From QWHO01 sp021404945 (lineage in GTDB: Bacteria; Vulcanimicrobiota; Xenobia; Xenobiales; QWHO01): a stretch of 64,000 nucleotides of DNA. The position numbers and the translations under genes were made by a program. This document shows, one piece after another, positions 26,301 through 33,401 of the stretch. The stretch spans positions 1 through 64,000 of the forward strand of contig CAUJEN010000001.1 in NCBI GenBank assembly GCA_963169765.1, written 5' to 3'. Under the pieces are notes generated by a model. It ran no database searches. It was given only the letters and a program-made list of their open reading frames with translations, and was not told the origin of the DNA. Each line of letters begins with the position of its first letter. The stretch's first letter is position 1.

Positions 26301-26710
26301 CCATCCTGACGGGTCGGGTCTACGTCGCCCAGGTCGCCATGGGCGCCAATGATACCCAGACCGTGCGCGCCTTCCGCGAGGCGGAAGCCTTCCCCGGGCC
26401 TTCGCTGATCATCGCCTACAGCCACTGCATCGCCCACGGCATCGACATGGGCAAGGGACTGCGCCAGCAGAAGCTGGCCGTGGAGACGGGCCACTGGCTG
26501 CTCTATCGCTTCGATCCGCGCACGGGGCTCGAGCTCGACAGCAAAGAGCCCACCAGGCCCCTGCGCGAGTACCTCGAGAGCGAAGGACGCTTCCAGATCC
26601 TGCGCCAGACCCACCCCGAGTCGGCCGCCCGGCTGGCCGAGGAAGCCCAGCAGCAGGTCAAGGAGCGTTATCAGCGCTATCGAGCCCTGGTGGCTTCCCG
26701 CTCGGAATAG
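23321..26710 (+). CDS. nifJ: pyruvate:ferredoxin (flavodoxin) oxidoreductase
   Basis: 1129 residues, a single-chain enzyme near the family's usual 1170-1200. The order is domain I (DGNEAAARVAYRTSEVIAIY then PITPASPMGE), domain II and III (GLGSDGTVGANKSSIKIIG), two ferredoxin-like clusters (CIQCGKCVLVCPHAAIR at about residue 676 and CTGCTLCVDVCPARDK near 733), a further Cys pair in ACVGCGETPYVKLL, and the thiamine diphosphate site GDGWAYDIGCSGLDHL with DTEVYSNTGGQASK. It oxidises pyruvate with CoA to acetyl-CoA and CO2 and reduces ferredoxin or flavodoxin, an oxygen-sensitive step. Operon context with transhydrogenase and an FNR-type box fits anaerobic metabolism. Confidence 0.97.
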   Translation: MARMMDGNEAAARVAYRTSEVIAIYPITPASPMGELSDQWASTGRTNLWGDVPRLIEMQSEGGAAGALHGALQGGSLATTFTSSQGLLLMLPNLFKLAGELTSMVLHIAARSLATHALSIFGDHSDAMAVRSTGCAMLFSSTVQEVHDQALLALAAGLEGRLPVLHVFDGFRTSHEIAPVELLSDDDLQALLPSELILAHRQRALSPEHPVVRGTAQNPDVFFQAREAANPYYERFPDLMQALMDRLGERTGRSYRLFEYRGHPEPDRVVMAMGSACETLFETADALVHAGEKVGAIKVRLFRPFSSAHLEHCLPHSCRALAVLDRTREPGACGEPLFQDVACALMHRRSLQICGGRYGLSSKELTPAMARAVFDNLSAEHPRARFTVGISDDVSGLSLDYDPSFTLEEPDSVRAVFWGLGSDGTVGANKSSIKIIGEQPGICAQGYFVYDSKKAGARTVSHLRFGKRPMARPYLIERATFVGIHQFDFLERYPVLERAEPGATVLLNSPYTADQVWEHLPVEIQRELLEKKLRLFVVDATGVARTAGLGGRINTVMQTCFFALSGLDGMEGIKKHIEEKYPARREQNLAAVAMALEHTAQVTLAGRVAEGEALEPLVPEEAPAFVREVTAVLMAEQGDRLPVSALPADGTFPVGTARWERRNLAREVPVWDNELCIQCGKCVLVCPHAAIRAKLVPPWLLADAPDGFLSQKSMFREHPDQLYTLQVAVEDCTGCTLCVDVCPARDKSHVARKALGMAEQRPLRQKGREHWEFFLKLPQEPPSKASQVKEIQLLEPAFEFSSACVGCGETPYVKLLTQLFGERAIVANATGCSSIYGGNLPTTPWSKLSSGRGPAWSNSLFEDNAEFALGLRLAADAQAARARRLVEKLGLQGDLRAALQGRDDPESRDLMALLDSLNPRSIWAVGGDGWAYDIGCSGLDHLFASGAKVNVLVLDTEVYSNTGGQASKATPLAAVAKFAAAGRSMPKKDLGMLAILTGRVYVAQVAMGANDTQTVRAFREAEAFPGPSLIIAYSHCIAHGIDMGKGLRQQKLAVETGHWLLYRFDPRTGLELDSKEPTRPLREYLESEGRFQILRQTHPESAARLAEEAQQQVKERYQRYRALVASRSE

Positions 26711-27098
26711 GGCGCTCTTTCAGGCCGGGGCTGGAAGGCACGCCCCTGAAGGAGACGGGCTTCTCCAGCCTCAGCGCCTTCTGTAACGACCGCTTCGGGG
26801 TCAGCGCGCGCGCACGGGGCTGCGCTCGATCGAGCTGCTGGAGGGCGAGCTACCGCGCTCGGCCTGGAAACTGCAGCAAGAAGGCTTCGAGCTGCTGCGC
26901 ACGATGCGCGAGAGCCAGCTGGCGAGGTCTTTCTCGGAGAGATGGCTCCGGTGCCAGGGCAAACGGAATGATCTGGCCGCATCGTGACTCCTGAGCTGGC
27001 CCGTCGCTCGAGACGGACGGGCGTGCTTGGCAGCGGGTATTGGTCTTTGTATACCTCGCGTGCAGGCAAAATTGTAGCTTCCGAGCTGCACTGAGGAA
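26711..27098. other. gene-poor stretch with a possible coding relic
   Basis: No intact gene. From about 26818 to 26986 one plus-strand frame reads protein-like helices (RSIELLEGELPRSAW, FELLRTMRESQLARSFSERW) ending in a TGA, but with no start and no recognised family, so it may be the end of a lost gene. The rest shows nothing I can name. Confidence 0.35.
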
Positions 27099-27334
27099 GT
27101 GAGCACAGTGCGCATCGACCCCGAATCCCACGAGCGCCTCAAGCGAATCGCCCGGTCAGAGAGGGTCAGCTTCAACCGCCCTGGAGCGGGCGCTCAAGCA
27201 CTATGAGGATGCTGTCTTCCTTGAGAAGCTTAATGCCGATTTCGCAAGGTTGCATTCCGATCCAGAGGAGAGCAGAGCTACCAGGCCGACGTGGAGGCCT
27301 GGAACGGCACCTTGTCGGAGAACTGGCCAGAGGA
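27099..27334 (+). pseudogene. ribbon-helix-helix antitoxin relic (MazE-like partner)
   Basis: From a GTG at 27099 with a GAGGA ribosome site the frame reads MSTVRIDPESHERLKRIARS then ERVSFN, a ribbon-helix-helix N-terminus. A frameshift follows, after which ALERALKHYEDAVFLEKL and HSDPEESRA continue in a second frame. A further shift gives YQADVEAWNGTLSENWPEE. Two lesions make it non-functional. The toxin relic follows directly. Confidence 0.6.
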
Positions 27335-27735
27335 GTCAGCCAGAAACCCTCGCGCGGCGAAGTTTGGATGGTGGATCCGGATTTTGCTCATGGAATTGAG
27401 CAGTCGGGTGAACGCCCTGCGCTGGTCATCTCGGATGACCGGCTCAATCACGGATCAGCCAGGCTATCCATCTGATCCCGATCTCCTGGACCACTCGCGA
27501 GTTGGCCAGCCATATCAACCTGGTTCCTCCTGAGGGGGGGCTGAGCCGGTCCTCTGACCTGATGTGCGAGCAAGTCCGGGCACTCTCCCAGAATCGATTC
27601 CGTCCCAGGCAACTGCTCGACCCGCATCGCTGGCTGGCCCACGCGGTAGCCGCCGGGGTGGCCAACGGAGCCCCCCGCATCGAGGTGACCACCGACTGTG
27701 CTTTGAGGGGCCGTTCTTTTGGGGCGGTGGAGTAG
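27335..27735 (+). pseudogene. MazF/PemK-type mRNA interferase relic
   Basis: RGEVWMVDPDFAHGIEQSGE then RPALVISDDRLNHGSA is the conserved start of MazF-type toxins. Near 27462 a one-base shift moves the frame to AIHLIPISWTTRELASHINL, then VPPEGGLSRSSDLMCEQVRA and LSQNRF, the rest of the core. The C-terminal end after NRF does not look like MazF. In an intact pair the toxin cuts mRNA and the antitoxin neutralises it. Both halves are broken here, a dead toxin-antitoxin module. Confidence 0.65.
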
Positions 27736-27978
27736 AGAATCTGTTCGCCTACCTGCTCAGCGAGCAACCCTGAAGACTGGGGTGATGACAAAGAGTGGGA
27801 GCGAGGACTGATCGTGACCAGGTCGTCCGGCTACACGAGCAGCGGCCCGGGCTGTCAAGCTCACCGTGGGCAAGAGCCAGTGACGACGACTGCGACCGCC
27901 GCGGGACGACGCTCGAGACTGGCTGGGAGCCAGACTGACCCCGCGTGCTCGGGGGGTGGGTTCCCCCTTGACCCCAGA

Positions 27979-27990
27979 TGACCTGGATCA
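27979..27990. promoter_or_regulatory. FNR/DNR-type operator before the beta-flower-like gene
   Basis: TGACCTGGATCA, centre 40.5 bases before ATG 28025. The preceding 240 bases after the MazF relic show no gene. Confidence 0.65.
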
Positions 27991-28024
27991 TTGCCCCCGG
28001 CTCGAAGCCGCTCTACGGTTGAGC

Positions 28025-28420
28025 ATGGAGGTGAAGGTCATGGCGCTCATTCACGATACTCCGCGGACGTTTCACCCGGTGGCCAGGGTGGAGGATGACG
28101 GCACGTTCAACGACAACCCCTCGGCTTACCATCCGGTAGGGCGCTGCGACTCCGATGGGTTGGTGCACGATACTGTGACCGGGTTCCATCCCGTCGGTCA
28201 TGTCGAGCCCAATGGCATGGTGCATGACATGCCCTTCCAATATCACCCCATCGGGCGCATCGAGCGCGACGGGATTATCCACGCCCATCCCTACCAGAAT
28301 CGTCCCGTGGGCCACGTCGATAGCCACGATCCCTATCTGCTCGAGCCCACCGAGCTGGCCGGGGCGGCTTACTTCCTGTTGTTGCGCAACCGGGACCGCA
28401 AGCGGGTCCTGATCCCCTGA
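28025..28420 (+). CDS. repeat protein with five HPVG-type motifs (beta-flower-like)
   Basis: 131 residues from ATG 28025 (an ATG at 28040 is an alternative). The core is a 22-residue unit repeated: FHPVARVEDDGTFND, YHPVGRCDSDGLVHD, FHPVGHVEPNGMVHD, YHPIGRIERDGIIHA, NRPVGHVDSHDP. The pattern aromatic-HP-V/I-G-R-x-D/E-x-x-G matches small propeller or flower-like beta proteins of unknown role. A short helical tail follows. It stands alone between a dead toxin-antitoxin pair and the CoA-disulfide reductase on the other strand. The FNR-type box 40 bases upstream of the start suggests induction with the rest of the low-oxygen set. Confidence 0.8.
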   Translation: MEVKVMALIHDTPRTFHPVARVEDDGTFNDNPSAYHPVGRCDSDGLVHDTVTGFHPVGHVEPNGMVHDMPFQYHPIGRIERDGIIHAHPYQNRPVGHVDSHDPYLLEPTELAGAAYFLLLRNRDRKRVLIP

Positions 28421-28426
28421 GCTGAC

Positions 28427-30082
28427 CTACTTGACCACCAGCGAGTCTTCGTTGGCGGCGGTCCGATCGAGCCAGGTGCGGTAGCCTCCGGACAGCAGAG
28501 CCGGAGAAAAGCCGTGCTGGACCAGGAGCCGGGCGGCGTAGTAGGCTCGCTGGCCAACCTGACAGTAGACCAGCAGCTTGCGGTCGCCAGGCAACTCCCC
28601 CAGCCGTGAGCGCAACTGGCCCAGAGGCAGATTGAGCGCCCCGGGAAGGTGGCCGCGCTCGAACTCACTCGGCTCGCGCACGTCCAGCACCAGGCCGGCC
28701 TCTTCGCCGATCTCCTCCCAGCGGGCCAGCGAGAGGTCGCCGCGCACTACGTTGGCGGCGATCATGCCGGCCATGTTGACAGGGTCCTTGGCGGAGCCGA
28801 ACTGGGGAGCGTAGCACAGCTCGCACTCCTCCAGATCAAAGACGGTGGCTTTCTTCTGGATGGCCATGGAGATCACGTCGATGCGCTTATCCACCGCTTC
28901 TTCCCCCACCGCCTGGGCACCCAGTATCAGGCCGTCTTCGCTGCGGAAGATCAGCTTGATGGAGATGGGCCGGGCCCCCGGATAGTAGCCGGCGTGGTGG
29001 CCCGGGTGCAGGGCGACCACCGAGAAATCATCTCGGCCCGCCTGGCGCAGTGTACGCTCGCTGGTCCCGGTGCAGCCGGCTGCCAGGCCGAACAGGCCTA
29101 CGATGGCGGTGCCCTGCACACCGCGAAAGCGGGCTTCGCGTCCGCAGATAGTGGCGGCCGCCACCCGCCCCTGGCGTTGGGCCGGACCGGCCAGGGCCAG
29201 CAGACCCCAGCGGCCGGTCACGATGTCCTGAACCTCGACCGCATCGCCCACCGCCCAGATGTGAGGATCGCTCGTGCGCATCTGGTCATTCACCCGAATG
29301 CCGCCTCGTTCACCCAGCTCAAGACCGGCGCTGCGCGCCAGAGCCGTCTCGGGCCGAACACCGAGGGCCACGATGACCAGGTCGGTGGGCAGCTCGAGGC
29401 CTTCGCGGGTTCGCACGGTGAGGTCCGCTTCCACTGAGGCCAGGGCCTGGCCCAGCAGCAATCGCACTCCTTTGCTGCGCATCCGTTCGGCAATCAGGCT
29501 GGCCATCTCGGGGTCGAAGGGGGGCATCACCTGGGGGAGCATCTCCACCAGGCTGACCTCCAGGCCCCGTTGCACCAGGTTCTCGGCCATCTCTAGTCCG
29601 ATGAACCCGCCGCCCACGACCACCGCCCGCTTCGCCTGGCGGCTGGTGATGAAGTCGCGAATGGCGCGCGCATCGGGCATGGTGCGCAGGGCAAAGACCC
29701 CTTCCCGGTCCAGGCCGGGCAGGGGCGGGCGCAGAGGACTGGCGCCCGGGGCCAGCACCAGGGCGTCATACTCCACCTGATAGCTCTGGCCCGAGCTCAG
29801 CTCGCGCACCTCGATCTTGCGCTCGGCGGGCAGGATGGCTATCGCTTCGTGCCCGGTGCGCACCTCGATGTTGAAGCGCTGCCGAAAGAGCTCGGGGCTG
29901 GCCACCAGCAGCTTGGACTCCTCACGGATGACATCACCCACGTAGTAGGGCAGTCCGCAGTTGGCGAAGGAAACAAAGGGCCCGCGCTCGATCAGGAGGA
30001 TCTCCGCCTGCTCGTTCAGCCGGCGCGCTCGGGCGGCGCAGGAGGCTCCGCCGGCCACGCCTCCGATGATGACGATCTTCAC
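28427..30082 (-). CDS. CoA-disulfide reductase/NADH oxidase family with C-terminal rhodanese domain
   Basis: 551 residues from GTG 30082. FAD motif IIGGVAGGASCAARARR at the N-terminus, the redox Cys in FVSFANCGLPYYVGDVI at about residues 36-52, NAD motif VVVGGGFIGLEMAENL, the second FAD site IWAVGDAVEVQDIV, then a rhodanese domain from about residue 455 with LLVYCQVGQRAYYAA, where the Cys is the sulfur-carrying residue. CoADR-rhodanese fusions reduce CoA persulfides or disulfides with NAD(P)H, so a role in sulfane sulfur or thiol balance is likely. It follows the stress protein gene. Its start region is duplicated into the gap between them. Confidence 0.93.
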   Translation of the reverse strand: MKIVIIGGVAGGASCAARARRLNEQAEILLIERGPFVSFANCGLPYYVGDVIREESKLLVASPELFRQRFNIEVRTGHEAIAILPAERKIEVRELSSGQSYQVEYDALVLAPGASPLRPPLPGLDREGVFALRTMPDARAIRDFITSRQAKRAVVVGGGFIGLEMAENLVQRGLEVSLVEMLPQVMPPFDPEMASLIAERMRSKGVRLLLGQALASVEADLTVRTREGLELPTDLVIVALGVRPETALARSAGLELGERGGIRVNDQMRTSDPHIWAVGDAVEVQDIVTGRWGLLALAGPAQRQGRVAAATICGREARFRGVQGTAIVGLFGLAAGCTGTSERTLRQAGRDDFSVVALHPGHHAGYYPGARPISIKLIFRSEDGLILGAQAVGEEAVDKRIDVISMAIQKKATVFDLEECELCYAPQFGSAKDPVNMAGMIAANVVRGDLSLARWEEIGEEAGLVLDVREPSEFERGHLPGALNLPLGQLRSRLGELPGDRKLLVYCQVGQRAYYAARLLVQHGFSPALLSGGYRTWLDRTAANEDSLVVK

Positions 30083-30227
30083 GATTTCGCCTCCCTGGTC
30101 GCGGGCAGGGGGGCCAGAACCGAGCCGGCCGCGTGGCGGGCCACGCCTCCGATGATGACGAGCCTCATGATTTTACCGTCTTGGAGGCGGGCGGGAAGGC
30201 CAGCACCGAGCAGGCCGCGTGGCGCGC
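30054..30227. repeat. tandem duplication of the stress-protein/reductase junction
   Basis: An 86-bp block at 30054-30139 recurs at 30140-30227. In the transcribed direction each copy contains the end of the universal stress protein (RHAACSVLAF or RHAAGSVLAP) followed by the start of the reductase (VIIGGVA). The extra copy creates a 29-codon chimeric mini-ORF, MRLVIIGGVARHAAG and onward, between the two genes. Confidence 0.85.
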
Positions 30228-31022
30228 CACCCGCTCGGTCACGCTGCCGAGCATGGTCCGCTTGAAGCCCGAGCGACCGTGGGTAGACATGGCCACCAGG
30301 TCGCTGTCGGACTGGCTGGCAAAGCCCAGAATCACGTCGGCTGCATCCCCGTCGAAGACGTGGCGCTCCTTGTTGGGGAAGGCGCGGGCCAGTTCGGCCT
30401 CCAGATCGCGAACGCACTCCTCGCGCGCTTCGCGATAAAGATCCAGAGGCAGCAGATTGGTGGCCGTCAGCACCGCCACCGCGCCGTCCGGGGCCACGAA
30501 GGGAGCCACCTGATCCACCACCGCCGAGGCCAGCGGAGAGCCGTCCAGGGGGACGAGCACCCGGCGAAAGCCGGCCTCAGTGACGGGGGGGCTGCCCGGT
30601 CGCACCAGCAGTACGGGGCAGGGAGCCTTGCGCAGCACGTTCTCCGCCACGCTGCCGAGCAGCCAGCGCAGGATACCGCTGCGGCCATGGGAGCAGATCA
30701 CGATCAGGTCGGCCTTCTTGCTTCTGGCGGTGCGCAGGATCTGATCCTGGGCCAGGCCGGTCAAGAAATGAGCCTTGACCTGAAAGCCCTCCCTGGTCAG
30801 GAGATCAGCCTGCTCGTCGAGATACTTGCGCGCACCGGCCTGCTCGGCATCCACCCAGCGCACCGCCTGGGTGGGAATGGGTCCGGCCAGACTGCCCACG
30901 AAGGGGTCACCGACCCGCACCAGGATCAGCTCGGCTCCCCAGTGGCGGGCCAGCGGGCGGGCCGCCTTCAAAGCCAGCTCGGACAGAACCGATCCGTCCA
31001 GCGGCACAAGAATTCTCTGCAT
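30165..31022 (-). CDS. tandem-domain universal stress protein
   Basis: 285 residues from ATG 31022, two UspA domains in one chain. Domain 1 opens MQRILVPLDGSVLSELAL and ends with the nucleotide loop ICSHGRSGILRWLLGSVAEN. Domain 2 opens FRRVLVPLDGSPLASAVV and ends MSTHGRSGFKRTMLGSVTER. Both G-x2-G-x9-G-S/T motifs are present, so ATP binding is expected. Such proteins help cells survive starvation and low oxygen, and their genes often belong to FNR- or DosR-type regulons. Two FNR-type boxes lie 62 and 76 bases before the start. The gene precedes the CoA-disulfide reductase in the same direction. Confidence 0.95.
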   Translation of the reverse strand: MQRILVPLDGSVLSELALKAARPLARHWGAELILVRVGDPFVGSLAGPIPTQAVRWVDAEQAGARKYLDEQADLLTREGFQVKAHFLTGLAQDQILRTARSKKADLIVICSHGRSGILRWLLGSVAENVLRKAPCPVLLVRPGSPPVTEAGFRRVLVPLDGSPLASAVVDQVAPFVAPDGAVAVLTATNLLPLDLYREAREECVRDLEAELARAFPNKERHVFDGDAADVILGFASQSDSDLVAMSTHGRSGFKRTMLGSVTERVARHAACSVLAFPPASKTVKS

Positions 31023-31077
31023 CAGCGTAGCCTCCTCACCTTGCCTTCAGGATAGGACCCCCCGGTCCCTGGCGCCC

Positions 31078-31103
31078 TGACCTGGATCAGTTGATCTGGA
31101 TCA
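31078..31103. promoter_or_regulatory. two adjacent FNR/DNR-type operators
   Basis: TGACCTGGATCA (31078-31089) and TTGATCTGGATCAT (core 31092-31103), the second almost the ideal FNR consensus. Centres are 14 bases apart. They lie between the stress protein (minus) and a possible small gene (plus), whose GTG at 31139 is 41.5 bases from the second site. Confidence 0.75.
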
Positions 31104-31138
31104 TAGCGCCGCCGAGGGGTCGAGGGTATGCTTCAGGA

Positions 31139-31438
31139 GTGATCGTCCATCCATGCCAGGTTCATGCCGGACTCGAGGTCGCCCCGGGGTTGACCTTGAG
31201 AACCCGTGAGCAACTCGATGGCGGCTGGCTGGCCTGGATCGAGCAGGGGGGCGTCCCGCTCGAAGAGACTTCCGGCAAGCCGCGCCTCTTCGCTGGCTCC
31301 AGCTGCTATCAGGCCCAATGTGAGGCCTCGCGCTGGCTGCGCTCCCACGGCCTGATCCTGGCCCCCCAGTGTGGCCGGCGAGCCTCGAGCGAAGCCTGCT
31401 CCCCAGCTCGTTGCCTCGGGGGAGCTCCCACGGCCTGA
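31139..31438 (+). CDS. possible small protein, C-terminus altered by duplication
   Basis: 99 residues from GTG 31139: IVHPCQVHAGLEVAPGLTL, then GGWLAWIEQGGVPLEETSG and SSCYQAQCEASRWLRSHGL look protein-like, after which the frame runs into a tandem duplication and ends in low-complexity. It is positioned correctly behind an FNR-type box. No family recognised, and the ribosome site (AGGAG overlapping the GTG) is poorly spaced. It may be a damaged gene. Confidence 0.4.
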   Translation: MIVHPCQVHAGLEVAPGLTLRTREQLDGGWLAWIEQGGVPLEETSGKPRLFAGSSCYQAQCEASRWLRSHGLILAPQCGRRASSEACSPARCLGGAPTA

Positions 31439-31506
31439 TGCTGCCCCCCAGTGCGGCCGGCGAGACTCGAGCGAAGCCTGCTCGCCAGCTCGTTGCATCG
31501 GGGGAC
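31341..31506. repeat. 83-bp tandem duplication
   Basis: GCTCCCACGGCCTGAT through CAGCTCGTTGC at 31341-31423 is repeated with few changes at 31424-31506, copying the end of the small open frame. Confidence 0.8.
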
Positions 31507-31556
31507 AGGCCTGAGGGCTGTTTCCGGCCGAGCACGAATCCCCCTCGGGTGAAGGC

Positions 31557-32165
31557 TCAGGCTGCCATCAGCGCCGCCTCGCTCAGGGTCATCCAGCCGT
31601 GATCCTCCTTGATCAGCCCCTGGCGCCGAAGCTGACTGAGCACGCGGATGGCGGTCTCGGTGGTGGAGCCGATCAGCTCGGCGAGCTCCTGGCGGTTGAG
31701 CAGAAGCTGCATCTTGTTGCCCTCGCCCAGGCGGCGAGCCAGCATGTTGAGGGCGCTCAGAGCCCGGGTCTCCACGCGCTCCAGGGCCATGGCCACGGTC
31801 CAGTCGCGCTGGTGGCGCAGCTCCTTGAGCGAGGTGCGCTCCAGCTCTTGCACCAGGGCGACGTGGCGCAGGGCCAGCTCGCGGGGCACGACCACCACCT
31901 CCACCTCGTTGCCGAGCACGGCGGTGGCGCTGACACCGTAGGGTCGTCCGTCCAGGATGGCCACCACGTCCAGAAAGTCGCCCGGGCAGGCCAGGCCTAC
32001 GATCATCTCGCGTCCCGCGCTCGAGCCGCAGGTCAGCTTGACGACCCCGCGCACGACCTGGTAGACCATCTTGGGACTGTCACCCTCCAGGAAGACGCTC
32101 TGTCCCGCTTGGAACGTCCGCTTCTGGGTCCACTCGCACAGCTCGGTCAGGTCGGTGAGTCTCAT
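31557..32165 (-). CDS. Crp/Fnr-family transcription regulator
   Basis: 202 residues from ATG 32165. An N-terminal cyclic-nucleotide-type beta barrel (FQAGQSVFLEGDSPKMVYQV, GREMIVGLACPGDFLDVVA), a dimer helix, and a C-terminal winged helix with recognition segment LNRQELAELIGSTTETAIRV then LSQLRRQGLI. The Glu and Arg that contact TTGAT sites in FNR are kept (TETAIR), while the FNR Ser is Ile. The N-terminal four-cysteine iron-sulfur ligand set of FNR is absent, so sensing may be by haem, redox or a metabolite, as in DNR or CRP types. It lies amid ten FNR-type boxes and is the best candidate to bind them. No box is seen before its own start. Confidence 0.92.
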   Translation of the reverse strand: MRLTDLTELCEWTQKRTFQAGQSVFLEGDSPKMVYQVVRGVVKLTCGSSAGREMIVGLACPGDFLDVVAILDGRPYGVSATAVLGNEVEVVVVPRELALRHVALVQELERTSLKELRHQRDWTVAMALERVETRALSALNMLARRLGEGNKMQLLLNRQELAELIGSTTETAIRVLSQLRRQGLIKEDHGWMTLSEAALMAA

Positions 32166-32304
32166 GGTCGCCTCCGGTCTTGTTCTGGTTTCAGCATAGC
32201 CCGATCACACCGGCTTGAAGACCGACCCTGGTGGTGTTCCTGGCTCCCCCCCGAGGGGGTTGACGGCCTCCTCCGAAAGGAGGACGGAGGATGGGAGATC
32301 TTGC

Positions 32305-33354
32305 TCAGCGAGGCAACCGCTCCCCGGGATGCAGCTCGAAGTGGGCGCCACGCGGACTCTCCAGGGCCATGGCCTGGAGCTCGCGCTGCCAGTCCCGCCG
32401 AAAGCGCCGCCGCCAGACAGCAAGACTGGTGCTGGGGTCCTGGGCCAGTAGATGCTCGGCCGCCCGCAGGGCCTGCTCCACACTGTGGGCCGGGATGCCT
32501 CGCTCCAACTCTGGCTCGAGCAACAGGTAGCTGCCGTGGCCGTAGAGCACGTGAATCGTGCGTTCGTAAAGCTCACCCAGTTCTCCGTCGTCGCGGCAAA
32601 AGACCAGCACCCGCTCGCTCAGGTCCGGTAGGAACAGGCGAACGGGCCGCTCGGGGGCGGCCTGTCCCGGCCCCAGCACTGTAACTCCTGGCTCGACCGG
32701 CCCGATCTGCTCGACCTGGCCGCACAACAGCAGCACTCCGTAGCCCCGCACCCCTCCGGGTAGACGGATTTTACCTTCCACCATCAACAACCCGCCCGCC
32801 ATCTCCAGGGCCTCGCGCTGTTTCAGCTCGGTCACCTTCCAGGAGCCGGGAGGGAGGCTGCCCTTCTGATCCCAGACCCCGGCCGGGAGGTGGAACAGCT
32901 CCCACAGGAGGGTCTCCTGCTTCAGCTCCTCGCGGTAGCCAGCCAGCCATTCCTGCAGAACCATACGGTCTTCCTCGGTCAGACTGGCCTCGGGGTGGGC
33001 CATCCGGTAGCTGGCCGGAGCCATGTCCTCGGCCAGTGCCCGGGCGATGGACCGTTCCAGCACCAGCTTGCGGACGGAAGGCCGCATGCGGTTCCAGGTG
33101 CTGAAGTTCAGCCGTTCGCGGCCCAGATTGACCTCCTCGATCAGCCACCAGGACAGGGGGGCGACCTTGCTGTACCAGGGCCAACGGGTCTCGTTCGAGT
33201 GGCAATCGTAGCAGGCCCGCCGCACGATGGCCCCCACCTGCGGGCTCCAGGTCGGCTCGGCCTCGACCGGCGGATTGGTGCGCCCGGGTGCCCTCACAAG
33301 CTGGAGAGCCAGCACCAGCAGCAGCGCCACCTCCACGAACATTCTTCGTCTCAC
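32305..33354 (-). CDS. haem-binding-domain protein with a long unknown C-terminal region
   Basis: 349 codons. GTG 33354 is used here, and ATG 33342 is an alternative. A hydrophobic N-terminal segment (MFVEVALLLVLALQLV) should anchor or export it. Residues about 35-140 are the haem-binding domain with a single c-type site: RACYDCHSNETRWPWYSKVA then PLSWWLIEEVNLGRERLNFS, and MAHPEASLTEEDRMVL. This domain is found alone in periplasmic proteins of many bacteria. The remaining 200 residues (VFCRDDGELGELYERTIHVL, SVEQALRAAEHLLAQDPS) match nothing I know. An FNR-type box lies about 41 bases upstream. A redox or sensing role is inference. Confidence 0.82.
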   Translation of the reverse strand: MRRRMFVEVALLLVLALQLVRAPGRTNPPVEAEPTWSPQVGAIVRRACYDCHSNETRWPWYSKVAPLSWWLIEEVNLGRERLNFSTWNRMRPSVRKLVLERSIARALAEDMAPASYRMAHPEASLTEEDRMVLQEWLAGYREELKQETLLWELFHLPAGVWDQKGSLPPGSWKVTELKQREALEMAGGLLMVEGKIRLPGGVRGYGVLLLCGQVEQIGPVEPGVTVLGPGQAAPERPVRLFLPDLSERVLVFCRDDGELGELYERTIHVLYGHGSYLLLEPELERGIPAHSVEQALRAAEHLLAQDPSTSLAVWRRRFRRDWQRELQAMALESPRGAHFELHPGERLPR

Positions 33355-33389
33355 GCCTTCATGCTAAGCCGATGCCTCCAAACGGACGA

Positions 33390-33401
33390 TGATCCAGGTC
33401 A
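33390..33401. promoter_or_regulatory. FNR/DNR-type operator before the haem-domain gene
   Basis: TGATCCAGGTCA, centre 41.5 bases before GTG 33354, located just past the stop of the formate-THF ligase gene. Confidence 0.7.
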
